A stretch of 64,000 nucleotides of DNA from Bacteroidota bacterium. Its GTDB lineage: Bacteria; Bacteroidota; Bacteroidia; Bacteroidales; JAAUTT01. Positions within the stretch are counted from its first letter, which is position 1. Each line of letters opens with the position of its first letter. The position numbers and the translations under genes were made by a program. Below are positions 55,667 to 64,000 of the stretch, in pieces. The DNA is taken from contig JAEYWD010000106.1 of NCBI GenBank assembly GCA_023429135.1, positions 1-64,000 of the forward strand. The letters are read 5' to 3'. A model generated the notes under the pieces. The model saw only the letters and a program-made list of their open reading frames with translations, made no database searches and had not been told where the DNA came from.

Positions 55667-56464
55667 ATGTTTCTTTTATCGCAAATAGCAGATTACGAAA
55701 TTTACACATTGGTGCTATTGGCTGTTCTGGCATTTGTAGCAGGATTTATCGATTCGGTAGTTGGCGGAGGAGGCCTCATACAGATACCGGCGTTACTCAT
55801 CAGTTTTCCTGAAACGCCTCTGGCTACATTATTTGGCACTAATAAGATTGCTGCACTTTCCGGGACATCCGTAGCAGCTTATCAATATTCCCGACGAGTT
55901 AAATACAATTTCGGTTTGCTCCTGGTGGTTTCATTTTTTGCGTTTGTATCTTCAAACCTGGGGGCGAAAGCCCTTAGTCACCTGAATGCAAACACCTTAA
56001 AACCAATAATCTTTGTTATACTTATCCTTATTGCAGTCTATACTTTTATTAAAAAAGACCTGGGGAAAATTCAGACCAAAACCTTAAGCTTTTCAAAACA
56101 AGCTGTATTGGGTTCCATTATTGGTTTTACAGTTGGTTTTTACGATGGCTTTTTTGGACCGGGAACAGGCAGCTTTCTGGTTCTGGGATTTGTGGTTATT
56201 CTTGGTTTCGAATTTATGATGGCATCGGCCTATGCAAAGGTTATAAATTGTGTAACAAATATTTCGGCACTTATTGTTTTCATAAGGCATGGAAATTACA
56301 TGCTAGTACTGGCTATTTTGATGGCAATTTGCAATATTACTGGCAGTATAATAGGGAGCAGAATGGCTATTAAACGCGGCAACAGCTTTATAAGAAATAT
56401 ATTTCTGGTTATAGTTATTATTATGATTATTAGATATGGATATGATATTATCAGATATAATTAA
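55667..56464 (+). CDS. TSUP family transporter (TauE/SafE-like)
   Basis: Membrane protein of 265 residues from the ATG at 55667, with seven or eight helices. AFVAGFIDSVVGGGGLIQIPALLI and GFYDGFFGPGTGSFLVLGFV are the paired inverted-repeat motifs of the TauE/SafE family, which exports sulfite or other anions. GTNKIAALSGTSVA is a further family motif. The last 29 bases overlap the start of the phosphoesterase gene in another frame. Confidence 0.9.
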   Translation: MFLLSQIADYEIYTLVLLAVLAFVAGFIDSVVGGGGLIQIPALLISFPETPLATLFGTNKIAALSGTSVAAYQYSRRVKYNFGLLLVVSFFAFVSSNLGAKALSHLNANTLKPIIFVILILIAVYTFIKKDLGKIQTKTLSFSKQAVLGSIIGFTVGFYDGFFGPGTGSFLVLGFVVILGFEFMMASAYAKVINCVTNISALIVFIRHGNYMLVLAILMAICNITGSIIGSRMAIKRGNSFIRNIFLVIVIIMIIRYGYDIIRYN

Positions 56465-57422
56465 AAGGCAAACAAATTTGCCACACAAGTATTGGGATAG
56501 AAATAAGAATTATGGAAAATTAGTTATTCCGGTTCTCCTGGTTTTATTCATTTCCTGTTCCAAACTCGACCGTATTGAGCCCTCGAATGTAGAGACCAAC
56601 CTGGATGCGGACACTATTACTTTTGCCGAAATTGGAGATTACGGTTATGCAGGCATGCCTGAATATTATGTCGCCCAACTGGTAAAAAGCTGGAATCCCG
56701 ATTTTATTATTTCGGCAGGAGATAATAATTATGACAATGGCAAACTACTGACAATCAAAAACAACATCACCCAGTTTTACGGAGACTATATCTACAATTT
56801 CGATGCACCCGAAAAATACAGATGCAATGGAAAAGCTTTTGAAGATAAAATTAACCGGTTTTTCCCAACCCCGGGAAACCACGATGCGAACAATCCTGAC
56901 AATCTGACTCCTTACTATAACTTTTTCACACTGCCCGGTAACGAAAGCTACTACAGCTTCAGATGGGGGCCTGTTACATTCTTCTCTATTAATTCGGCCA
57001 AGGAAAACCTCGATAAGCAAAGAATATGGCTGGAAGCCGAATCAAAAAAAGCCTCTACCCCTTTTAAGATCGTAATTTTGCATCATCCTCCTTATTCCTC
57101 GGGAGACCATGGCGATAATAAAGCATTACAATGGTCCTTCCAAAATATGGGAATCGACGTGGTTATTGCCGGGCATGAGCATATTTATAACAGAATTGAA
57201 AAAAAAGATCAGTCCGGTCCGGTATATATTGTGAACGGTCTTGGCGGCCGGGCCATATCGCCATGCAATAGTCATCCACTCAACTCTTCATTATTTTCAA
57301 GCATTTGCTACTCCGGGGAATATGGTGCAATAAGGGGAAAAGCTAATCAAAAGGAACTAACACTTGAATTTTTAACTACCAAAAACCCCAACCCAGTGGA
57401 TGTGGTGACTTTAAAAAAGTAA
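56436..57422 (+). CDS. Metallophosphoesterase, lipoprotein
   Basis: Calcineurin-type phosphoesterase of 328 residues. A long n-region precedes a hydrophobic stretch ending LLVLFISC, so it is likely lipidated. FAEIGDYGYAG holds the first metal Asp, IISAGDNNY the second, TPGNHDAN the GNHD motif, VILHHPPYSSGDHG the HH pair and VIAGHEHIYNR the GHxH motif. All metal ligands are present. It acts in the periplasm or at the surface; the phosphoester substrate is unknown. It overlaps the TSUP gene by 29 bp and may depend on it for translation. Confidence 0.88.
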   Translation: MDMILSDIIKRQTNLPHKYWDRNKNYGKLVIPVLLVLFISCSKLDRIEPSNVETNLDADTITFAEIGDYGYAGMPEYYVAQLVKSWNPDFIISAGDNNYDNGKLLTIKNNITQFYGDYIYNFDAPEKYRCNGKAFEDKINRFFPTPGNHDANNPDNLTPYYNFFTLPGNESYYSFRWGPVTFFSINSAKENLDKQRIWLEAESKKASTPFKIVILHHPPYSSGDHGDNKALQWSFQNMGIDVVIAGHEHIYNRIEKKDQSGPVYIVNGLGGRAISPCNSHPLNSSLFSSICYSGEYGAIRGKANQKELTLEFLTTKNPNPVDVVTLKK

Positions 57423-57429
57423 TGATTTG

Positions 57430-57456
57430 AAGTCCGACTTCATGAAGTTCGACTTG
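57430..57456. terminator. Palindromic spacer between convergent genes
   Basis: A perfect 12-bp palindrome, ACTTCATGAAGT (57437-57448), within GAAGTCCGACTTCATGAAGT. It is short and lacks a T-run, so it is only a possible bidirectional terminator. Confidence 0.35.
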
Positions 57457-57482
57457 TAATAACATGATTAATGGTTTGAAGA

Positions 57483-58349
57483 CTATTTATTATTTAATTC
57501 CTGAACTGTAATGTACATTGTAGGATTTCTTTTTGCCCATTGCCAGTTCCCTTCAACTCCATCCTTTACAAACAAACCTTCTCCTCTCCTTTTCATGTTG
57601 AGATTAAAATAAATCCTGGGAATAATCTTTTTGCCATCCTCAGACAAGCTCTTTTCTATTAATTTCCCATTCTTAAGCAATTCGAGAGTTAAAGCGATTT
57701 TGTCCTTAAATACAAGATTATATTTATCGAGATCAAATTCATACCAACCTGTTTGGACATTAATTGGTATTACAATATTTTCAGTCAGCAACTCATCTGT
57801 TGGAAAATCGTGTTCCAATTTCCGGATGTGCATCCTAAAGAAGCAAGTATCAAAAGAATTTACAGCTAAATTCATGTGAAGACTTAATAATCGAACGGGT
57901 TTTTTGCCTAAATAAAATTGTGTCCCTTTTTCACGACCCTTTCCTGGTTCAGCTCCAGTCCATCCGTATAAGGCTTTACGATCGAAAGTAAAAACACCAA
58001 TTTTGAAAGTACGACCTGCCGGACGTATTATTATATCGGACAACTGAGTAGGAGATGGAACTAATGCTATAGTTTTTCCAAGGGTAATAAATTCCTGTAA
58101 GGAAAATGATTGAGATCTGTAAGAAATCATAGAAACGTTAATGGTTGCTTCCTTTGACAAGGAACTTAGATCAAGTTCAAATTTCCCCTCCTTATCAGTT
58201 ATGCAACCCAACGGGGTTCCTATCGCACCAATACTTGCGTATTCGAGGGGATTCCCGTTTGATGCATCTATTATTCTTCCATTAACTATTTGCCCGGAAA
58301 TTGTTTGAGACAGTAATGAAAATATAATAATGCTGAAAAAAAATTTCAT
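57483..58349 (-). CDS. CarboxypepD_reg-like domain protein, secreted
   Basis: Protein of 288 residues with a signal peptide (1-19, ending SQTISGQ). A carboxypeptidase-regulatory-like Ig fold follows (about 20-105: VNGRIIDASNGNPLEYASIG and ITDKEGKFEL), then a domain of about 170 residues with aromatic strands. In Bacteroidota the first fold is the usual N-terminal extension of TonB-dependent receptors and of surface-attached proteins. Here there is no plug or barrel, so it is not a receptor. The role is unknown. Confidence 0.8.
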   Translation of the reverse strand: MKFFFSIIIFSLLSQTISGQIVNGRIIDASNGNPLEYASIGAIGTPLGCITDKEGKFELDLSSLSKEATINVSMISYRSQSFSLQEFITLGKTIALVPSPTQLSDIIIRPAGRTFKIGVFTFDRKALYGWTGAEPGKGREKGTQFYLGKKPVRLLSLHMNLAVNSFDTCFFRMHIRKLEHDFPTDELLTENIVIPINVQTGWYEFDLDKYNLVFKDKIALTLELLKNGKLIEKSLSEDGKKIIPRIYFNLNMKRRGEGLFVKDGVEGNWQWAKRNPTMYITVQELNNK

Positions 58350-58560
58350 GCTGTTAATAGGTTTTTGCGCATTGAATCAGGACTTCAATAGTGGTATTGC
58401 TAATACAAACATAAGCTTTAATTTCAAATTTCTAGGTTCTCCTCATCCATCCTAATGAAATTCAAACCTAATAAAAACGTTTTAACATCCGGCTTTCATT
58501 GAAAAATACCTAAATTTGAATTTACCTCATTCAAAAGCTACTAAAACTAATAATATAATC

Positions 58561-60594
58561 ATGAAAAAGCTTAACCTTCTGCAATTGGGTTTTCTAACTT
58601 CTATCGGATTACTTTTAAACCTCCTGTCTATGGATTTACAGGCGCAAAAAGTCAACCAGCCTGTTCTTGGGTACAGAACTTCAGAAATCATGAAAGTTGA
58701 GGGGCTTCAGTTTAAAGATCTCAATAAAAACCATAAGTTAGATAAATATGAGGATTGGCGACTTCCTACGGAAGAACGTGTTAAAGATTTACTTTCGCAG
58801 ATGACCCTCGAGGAAAAAGTAGGTTTTATGCTGATAAGTACTACACGACTTGCCGGCGATAACTCCTTCCAGGCTAATGCTCCCCGAACAGAAATTACAA
58901 GCGGTTTCAACGAAGAAGATCTGCTTCAAACCACAAATATGTTTACCCGTAAGCCATTACCATACCCTATTCTGACGGCTGCCGGTACAACCAAAGGAAT
59001 AACCGTTAACCATTTACGACATTTTATTTTACGTGCTAACACCAGCGCAAAGGTAATGGCCGAATGGTCGAATAACCTTCAGGCCTTATCGGAAGGCACG
59101 CGTTTGGGAATACCATCCATAGTAGCTTCCAATCCTCGAAATCACATCACAGCCGATGCTTCCATTGGGTTAAGTGTAGGTACAACCGTATTCTCGAAAT
59201 GGCCAGGCGAATTAGGTTTGGCTGCCATGCACGATTTGAAACTTACCCGCGAATTTGCTGAAATAGCTGCCAAAGAATGGACTGCTGTTGGGTTACGCAA
59301 AGGCTATATGTACATGGCCGACCTGGCAACCGAACCCCGCTGGCAACGAATTGAAGGAACCTTTGGTGAAGATGCGGATCTGGCTGCCAATATGATCAGG
59401 GAGGTTGTTATGGGATTTCAGGGTACAAAATTAAGTCCGCAATCGGTAGCTCTCACCACCAAACACTTTCCCGGAGGTGGCCCTCAGGTAGAAGGCCAGG
59501 ATCCTCATTTTGAGTGGGGCAAGGACCAACACTACCAGGGCGGCATGTTCGATTACCATCTTAAACCATTTAAAGCTGCCATTGATGCCGGAACTTCAGC
59601 AATAATGCCCTATTACGCCAAACCAATTAAAACCCCTTATGAGGAAGTTGGATTTTCGTACAATAAAGACATAATCAATGACTTATTGCGAACTAAAATG
59701 GGCTTTAAAGGTATTATCAATTCCGATACCGGTCCAATAGAAATGATGCCCTGGGGTGTTGAGAATCTTACGATTCATGAAAGATACCAGAAAGCTCTTG
59801 AAAGCGGAGTTGATATTTTCTCAGGATCGGCCGATCCAACTTTGCTGCTGGAGACAGTTAAGAAAGGGCTGGTAAGTGAAGACCGCATTAATGAATCGGT
59901 AGCACGACTCCTCCGCGAAAAATTCGAATTAGGATTATTTGAAAACCCTTATGTGGATGTTGAAAAAGCTATTACCACAGTTGGAAATCCCGAATTTAAA
60001 AAGAAGGCGGATCTGGCTCTCAGAAAATCCATTGTTTTGCTTCGGAATGATAATAAATTATTGCCACTTGCAAAAAAGACAAAAATATATTTTGAAACTT
60101 ACCTGGATAACGGCAGAGGCAGAAGCGCCGTTAATATTATCAAACCAGAAAATAACACATGGAACCTGGAATTTGTCTCCACAAAGGAAGAGGCCGATAT
60201 AATTCTGCTTTGGTTAATGCCCAGCGGAGGAAGTTTATTTTCTTCGGCCGGGAATCCGATAGAGTTGTCGTTATCTAAAAACAGAATTGATGTAACTCAT
60301 GTTAACGAGCTTATCAATGCAAAACCTGTAATTCTGGCAATTAACTATAACAGTCCGTGGGTGATCAGCGAAATTGACAAGGGAAATACGAAAACAATAC
60401 TGGCTACGTTTGGCACCACCACCGATGCATTGTTGGATGTAGTGACCGGAGCTTTTAATCCCACCGGTAAAATGCCTTTTACAACGCCTGTCTCGGATAG
60501 AGCTGTTCAGGAGGATAAATCGGATGTTCCTGGTTATATGGAGCCAAAAGGTTATGCCTTGTTCAAATTTGGAGATGGATTAAGCTACAAGTAA
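58561..60594 (+). CDS. Glycoside hydrolase family 3 beta-glucosidase-like enzyme
   Basis: Secreted GH3 enzyme of 677 residues from the ATG at 58561; the frame begins 15 codons earlier but lacks a signal there. A signal peptide (about 1-28) is followed by an EF-hand-like loop DLNKNHKLDKYED (53-65), which could hold calcium. The barrel has RWQRIEGTFGEDADL and the nucleophile Asp389 in GIINSDTGP. The second domain has LRKSIVLLRNDNKLLPL and ends in FKFGDGLSYK, without a fibronectin III-like domain. The glycan cleaved is not known. It shares a hairpin terminator with the convergent blaR1-like gene. Confidence 0.9.
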   Translation: MKKLNLLQLGFLTSIGLLLNLLSMDLQAQKVNQPVLGYRTSEIMKVEGLQFKDLNKNHKLDKYEDWRLPTEERVKDLLSQMTLEEKVGFMLISTTRLAGDNSFQANAPRTEITSGFNEEDLLQTTNMFTRKPLPYPILTAAGTTKGITVNHLRHFILRANTSAKVMAEWSNNLQALSEGTRLGIPSIVASNPRNHITADASIGLSVGTTVFSKWPGELGLAAMHDLKLTREFAEIAAKEWTAVGLRKGYMYMADLATEPRWQRIEGTFGEDADLAANMIREVVMGFQGTKLSPQSVALTTKHFPGGGPQVEGQDPHFEWGKDQHYQGGMFDYHLKPFKAAIDAGTSAIMPYYAKPIKTPYEEVGFSYNKDIINDLLRTKMGFKGIINSDTGPIEMMPWGVENLTIHERYQKALESGVDIFSGSADPTLLLETVKKGLVSEDRINESVARLLREKFELGLFENPYVDVEKAITTVGNPEFKKKADLALRKSIVLLRNDNKLLPLAKKTKIYFETYLDNGRGRSAVNIIKPENNTWNLEFVSTKEEADIILLWLMPSGGSLFSSAGNPIELSLSKNRIDVTHVNELINAKPVILAINYNSPWVISEIDKGNTKTILATFGTTTDALLDVVTGAFNPTGKMPFTTPVSDRAVQEDKSDVPGYMEPKGYALFKFGDGLSYK

Positions 60595-60611
60595 TTGGTG
60601 TGATAAAAAGA

Positions 60612-60645
60612 AGAGGTGAGATGCTAAAAGCTTAACATCTCCTCT
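60612..60645. terminator. Shared terminator between GH3 and BlaR1-like genes
   Basis: AGAGGTGAGATG pairs with CATCTCCTCT, with one bulge, around CTAAAAGCTTAA. The hairpin lies between two convergent genes. Confidence 0.7.
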
Positions 60646-60669
60646 CTACCATCACTTTAAAGAATTCTT

Positions 60670-62196
60670 TTATTCTTTCTCCGGCTTTTTTTCGTCAGCC
60701 GAATCAATGGTCATTTCAACCTTGTCGGTGCCAATTTTCATCTGAAACATAGTTTTCCCGTTTTCCTTCACAATCATGTGGCCGCCGTTTTCTCCAAAAT
60801 TCATATCCACCTGGTCCTTACCATCATTCACATTCATTTTAAAGCCTTTTTCAGTAACGGACATATCAACTTTCCCATCCTTTTCGCCAGTTTGAAGCAT
60901 AAAGACAGGATGTTCGCCTTCCAGTTCTTCCAATTTATCTTCCATATCGTTTGTTCTGGAAATTTCAGTTTCTTCAACATGGTCTTCTTTTTGAAAAGGC
61001 TCATATCTTTGAAGTGTCTGCAAACTATCCACTTTAGCCTGGTAAAAAGCATATTTTGTCTTGCGGATCTTTTCACCATTTACATATAGCTCCCTGATGG
61101 TTCCAGTACTGTCGATCTTTGCAAACAGGTAATCGCCATTTGAAAGTTCGGTATGAACGGTTTTCCAGGCATTTTTATCAGATCTGTCGGAATTTTTGCT
61201 TACCACAAACGACATAAATAAGATTGAAGCAAAAACAAAGAGCATCACAATAACACCTTCGCGAAAGGAAGGAGATGATGGCCGGTTGCCGAATATACTT
61301 TTAATCCGGTTATACAGGCCCGATTTGTTGTTTAAGAAAGCTACTGCCATAGAATTAGATTTAAGTTTGTATTCCTGAATTGAAGTTAAAGCTTTTGCAA
61401 GCGTAATTTTTTCGTCGCCGGTTTGGGCGGCCAATGCATCGCAGCATTCTTCGCGCTCCTGCCGGGCAATATGCGATATCCACCATGTAGCAGGGTGAAA
61501 GAAAAACAGTGACTCAATGATGAGCTGGAAAATATTGATAAGGAAATCGTTGCGCTTAATGTGAGCCAGTTCGTGCTGTAAAACTATTTTCATCTCTTCG
61601 GGCGATAAATTCCCAGCCAGCATGCGGGGAATCAGAACCACAGGTTTGAAATGTCCTATCACCATAGGAGACGAAGCTTTGGAAGATAACAACGGATAAA
61701 TGGTCCTTTTAATGAAATAATTCTCTTTGATTTGCTCCACCATATTTTTCAGCGATTCGCTCACAGGTTCAACATAATAATTCTTCAACCGCTGAATAAT
61801 AATTAACGACCCGAGATTTTTCAGCAATAGTGCTGTAATTCCAATAAACCACAGGAAAACGATGATGGGAATATAGGTTGAGTACAGGTTCAGAAATTTT
61901 TCCAGAAGGTTCTGGCTTATCTCCATCTTCGCCGCAGCAGCATATTCGGGATGAGCAACCATTACAATCTCAATACTGCTACGAGCCTTGAAAAATGTAA
62001 TGATTGCCATTACAGGCAACATAAACACCGAGAATACAGCGGCATAATATCTGGGAACGGGGCTTGATTTTCGGGTAATCAGCATGAACAGCCCTAAAAA
62101 TAAAGCCAGCACTAAGGCCTGCCACATAAAGTGGATCAGCATAAAACCAAGAGAATAAACAGTTTCGGGCGAAATAAACTTGAATATTGCATCCAT
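60670..62196 (-). CDS. BlaR1/MecR1-type M56 membrane metallopeptidase
   Basis: Membrane protease of 508 residues. Four helices (about 15-40, 50-70, 108-128 and 315-335) surround the zinc site H208-E209-L-A-H212 in VLQHELAHIKRND, with the downstream FFFHPATWW and EREECCDALAAQ typical of the family. A periplasmic tail (about 340-508) is acidic and carries repeated K-M-x-V/M strands, but no penicillin-binding domain. It probably cleaves BlaI or another repressor upon an envelope signal. It is encoded 18 bp downstream of the repressor. Confidence 0.92.
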   Translation of the reverse strand: MDAIFKFISPETVYSLGFMLIHFMWQALVLALFLGLFMLITRKSSPVPRYYAAVFSVFMLPVMAIITFFKARSSIEIVMVAHPEYAAAAKMEISQNLLEKFLNLYSTYIPIIVFLWFIGITALLLKNLGSLIIIQRLKNYYVEPVSESLKNMVEQIKENYFIKRTIYPLLSSKASSPMVIGHFKPVVLIPRMLAGNLSPEEMKIVLQHELAHIKRNDFLINIFQLIIESLFFFHPATWWISHIARQEREECCDALAAQTGDEKITLAKALTSIQEYKLKSNSMAVAFLNNKSGLYNRIKSIFGNRPSSPSFREGVIVMLFVFASILFMSFVVSKNSDRSDKNAWKTVHTELSNGDYLFAKIDSTGTIRELYVNGEKIRKTKYAFYQAKVDSLQTLQRYEPFQKEDHVEETEISRTNDMEDKLEELEGEHPVFMLQTGEKDGKVDMSVTEKGFKMNVNDGKDQVDMNFGENGGHMIVKENGKTMFQMKIGTDKVEMTIDSADEKKPEKE

Positions 62197-62214
62197 ACAG
62201 TTTGAATTTGAGGG

Positions 62215-62604
62215 TTATTTTTTTGCTTTTAATTCCTGTTGCTTTATAAACTCTTTGATTTGCTCCAGTTCTTTTTCCGAAGCACTATAGTTACCAAGCG
62301 CGCTCATTACCAGGTTATAGGCAGAACCATGATATACTTTATTTAGAATTTTATCGAGAAATTTCTCCTGGATATCTTTTTTCTCCACCAGAGCCCGGTA
62401 AATATGGCTTTTACCATCCGCCTCACGCTCCAGAACACCTTTTTCGTGCATAATCTGCATGGTTTTAAGCACTGTTGTATAACCAACTTCTTTGTATCCG
62501 CTAAGCTTATCGAAAATTTCTTTCACACGGGCCTCTTTAACATCCCATAGTATCTGAAGGATTTCGAGTTCGGCATCGGAAGGACTGTAATTGCTTTTAT
62601 CCAT
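62215..62604 (-). CDS. BlaI/MecI/CopY family transcriptional repressor
   Basis: Winged-helix repressor of 129 residues. AELEILQILWDVKEARVKEI and GYTTVLKTMQIMHEKGVLER are the DNA-binding parts, and the C-terminal helices (about 75-129) dimerise. In the family, the partner M56 protease cleaves it to switch on genes. Two perfect palindromes directly upstream are its likely operators. Confidence 0.93.
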   Translation of the reverse strand: MDKSNYSPSDAELEILQILWDVKEARVKEIFDKLSGYKEVGYTTVLKTMQIMHEKGVLEREADGKSHIYRALVEKKDIQEKFLDKILNKVYHGSAYNLVMSALGNYSASEKELEQIKEFIKQQELKAKK

Positions 62605-62609
62605 TTTAG

Positions 62610-62648
62610 TACGAATTATTTCGTATCAAATGTACGAATGTTTTCGTA
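62610..62648 (-). promoter_or_regulatory. Paired BlaI-type operators
   Basis: TACGAA-TTAT-TTCGTA (62610-62625) and TACGAA-TGTT-TTCGTA (62633-62648) are two perfect 16-base palindromes, 23 bases centre to centre. The first begins 6 bases from the repressor ATG. The spacing of about two helical turns fits cooperative binding by two dimers. Confidence 0.75.
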
Positions 62649-62733
62649 ATAAAAAATTTTATTTGAATATTTTTTGAAATATTTCATTTTACTAATTAAA
62701 AATGAAATCATTAAGCCAAGTAAAAAAAACAAA

Positions 62734-62766
62734 ACAGGGATGTTCGGCATTACCGAACATCCCTGT
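62734..62766 (-). terminator. Intrinsic terminator of the GH30 gene
   Basis: A perfect 14-bp stem, ACAGGGATGTTCGG (62734-62747) with CCGAACATCCCTGT (62753-62766). On the minus strand it is followed by TTTTGTTTTTTTTAC. Confidence 0.95.
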
Positions 62767-62787
62767 CCCTATTAAATAAATTTTACT

Positions 62788-64000
62788 TTAAAGTACCACG
62801 GTTGTAATGGAATGCGGTAAACACTCAACCGAAGCTGCTTTTCCCTGTATGCAAAGTTTGTATGGAATTGTTGTATCGGAAACATTCAGTACCACTACAG
62901 CAATTTTACCATCGGTATTTATAAAAGCTGTAGCCTGGAGATTGAAACGATTGGTTGAAGCCACAATACGCTTTGCTCCCGGACGGATATATTTCGAGAA
63001 ATGGCCAACGTAATAATAACTGTTGGTATAAATGAGTTGCCCGGTTTTAGTATCAGCATGAACCGGGGCAAAACACAAGTTATTTACATGATTAGGTCCG
63101 CCGGTTTCATCCAGCAGCACATTCCAGTCGGTCCACAACGAAGTACCGCAGTTAAAATCGTTAACCATCGAAATTCCATAACGCTCGCCTAAATCCCAGG
63201 CGTTAACCCTGTCGAGTTTAAACGATTCAACACAACCTTCGGTAAAAGCGAGGTTAGTATTGGGAAAGGCATCTTTCACCCTCCTCAGGTTTTCGAATTG
63301 CATGCTGCCACCGGTCCAGGTTTCGTACCAGTGAAATCCTATACCCCAAACATACTTGGCCGCAGCGGGGTCGCTAAGAATTGTACTTGCACGCTGGTAA
63401 ATAAGATCGCGGTTGTGGTCCCAGGCGATCAGCTTTTTTGAAGCCATTCCACTTTTCACCAATGTGGGGCCGAGGTAGGTTTTAATAAAATCACGCTCTT
63501 CTTCAGCGGTGTAAATGCACGATTCCCAACGCTGGGTAGCCATAGGCTCATTCTGAACCGAAAGTCCCCAAACAGGAATACCTTCCAACTCCAAAGCCCT
63601 GATATACTTAATATAATAGTTGGCCCACGATTGACGGTACTTAGGCAATAACTTGCCACCCTTCAAAACATTATTATTATCTTTCATCCAGGCAGGAGGA
63701 CTCCACGGGCTAACATACAAGGTTAGTTTACCTCCCGCAGCAGCAATGGCCCGCTTAATAAAAGGGATACGATACTGCTTATCATGAGCAATGTCGAACG
63801 ATTTCAGCAAAGAATCATTTTCGGTAACATAATTATAGGTGCCGCTCGAAAAATCGCAACTGGCAATATTGGTTCGTCCAAGTGTATAGCCAATCCCTTT
63901 TACCGGATTGTAATAAGCCTCCATAAACTCTTTTTGCTTATCAGCAGGGAGTTTGGCATAAACCTCTGCAGATGCATCAGTAAGCGCTCCCCCGATACCA
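62788..64000 (-). CDS. Glycoside hydrolase family 30 (glucosylceramidase-like), 3' part
   Basis: The frame is open to the right edge of the window, so the 5' end is missing; about 403 codons remain. The part nearest the edge reads GIGGALTDASAEVYAKLPAD, the opening of GH30 barrels. LYVSPWSPPAWMK, the acid/base Glu in GLSVQNEPMATQRWESC and the nucleophile Glu in AFTEGCVESF are in order. The last part is the beta-sandwich domain of GH30. Family members cleave beta-1,6-glucans, glucosylceramide or xylan; this one resembles the GH30_1/GH30_3 glucan/glucosidase types. Confidence 0.92.
   Translation of the reverse strand, partial: GIGGALTDASAEVYAKLPADKQKEFMEAYYNPVKGIGYTLGRTNIASCDFSSGTYNYVTENDSLLKSFDIAHDKQYRIPFIKRAIAAAGGKLTLYVSPWSPPAWMKDNNNVLKGGKLLPKYRQSWANYYIKYIRALELEGIPVWGLSVQNEPMATQRWESCIYTAEEERDFIKTYLGPTLVKSGMASKKLIAWDHNRDLIYQRASTILSDPAAAKYVWGIGFHWYETWTGGSMQFENLRRVKDAFPNTNLAFTEGCVESFKLDRVNAWDLGERYGISMVNDFNCGTSLWTDWNVLLDETGGPNHVNNLCFAPVHADTKTGQLIYTNSYYYVGHFSKYIRPGAKRIVASTNRFNLQATAFINTDGKIAVVVLNVSDTTIPYKLCIQGKAASVECLPHSITTVVL

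Noticed and set aside
1..64000. tRNA, rRNA, prophage or insertion-sequence genes
   Set aside because: No cloverleaf-like sequence, rRNA stretch, transposase, integrase or phage structural gene was recognised in either strand; a dedicated tRNA search was not possible.

Overview
The window looks like a chromosomal segment of an anaerobic, carbohydrate-degrading member of the Bacteroidota, most likely near the Bacteroidales/Marinilabiliales; no marker gene fixes the species. The clues are a type IX secretion C-terminal sorting domain, lipoprotein signals ending in Cys, TonB-family and CarboxypepD_reg-like proteins, repeated TAnnTTTG promoter boxes, a group A [FeFe] hydrogenase operon and several secreted glycoside hydrolases. 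There are no rRNA or tRNA genes, CRISPR arrays, prophages or insertion sequences that I can see.

Layout. 1-10 kb: the 3' part of recG, an SDR oxidoreductase, a repeat-filled intergenic stretch, a ROK polyphosphate glucokinase, a SPOR-domain protein, a penicillin-acylase-family hydrolase, a barrel protein of the BamA/TamA type, a SiaC-like phosphoprotein and a small ppGpp hydrolase (MESH1 type). 10-19 kb: a small membrane protein, tsaD divergent from tamB, an ExbB-ExbD-TonB operon and a LiaF-like protein. 19-28 kb: a multidomain C10 cysteine protease carrying a T9SS signal, a rhomboid protease, an M16 zinc protease and a patch of gene remnants. 28-38 kb: a PAS histidine kinase, an AraC regulator, an endonuclease/exonuclease/phosphatase protein, a DUF4395/alcohol dehydrogenase pair, an XRE/membrane-protein pair and a queuosine-precursor operon (yhhQ-queC-queF). 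38-44 kb: the three-gene NAD(P)H-linked [FeFe] hydrogenase operon. 44-64 kb: araA, a TipA-like MerR regulator, a sulfatase remnant, two GH3 enzymes, glycerate kinase, RDD, DUF2279 and YceI proteins, an unusual HTH-membrane-SnoaL protein, a TSUP transporter, a phosphoesterase, a BlaI/BlaR1 pair and the 3' part of a GH30 hydrolase.

How the genes fit together. GH3 and GH30 enzymes would release sugars from plant or algal glycans. Arabinose isomerase and polyphosphate glucokinase would feed these sugars into central metabolism. The hydrogenase would dispose of the reducing equivalents as H2, and a Rex-box-like palindrome in its promoter suggests NADH/NAD+ control. The ExbB/ExbD/TonB operon, TamB and the barrel protein serve the outer membrane.

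The observations most worth following are: the hydrogenase flavoprotein fused to a GltD/NfnB-like module under a Rex-like operator; a MerR-type promoter with a stretched spacer on a Bacteroidota promoter; a membrane-tethered HTH-SnoaL protein; a rhomboid protease with a TonB-plug-like tail; and two decayed gene remnants that ordinary ORF calling would miss.
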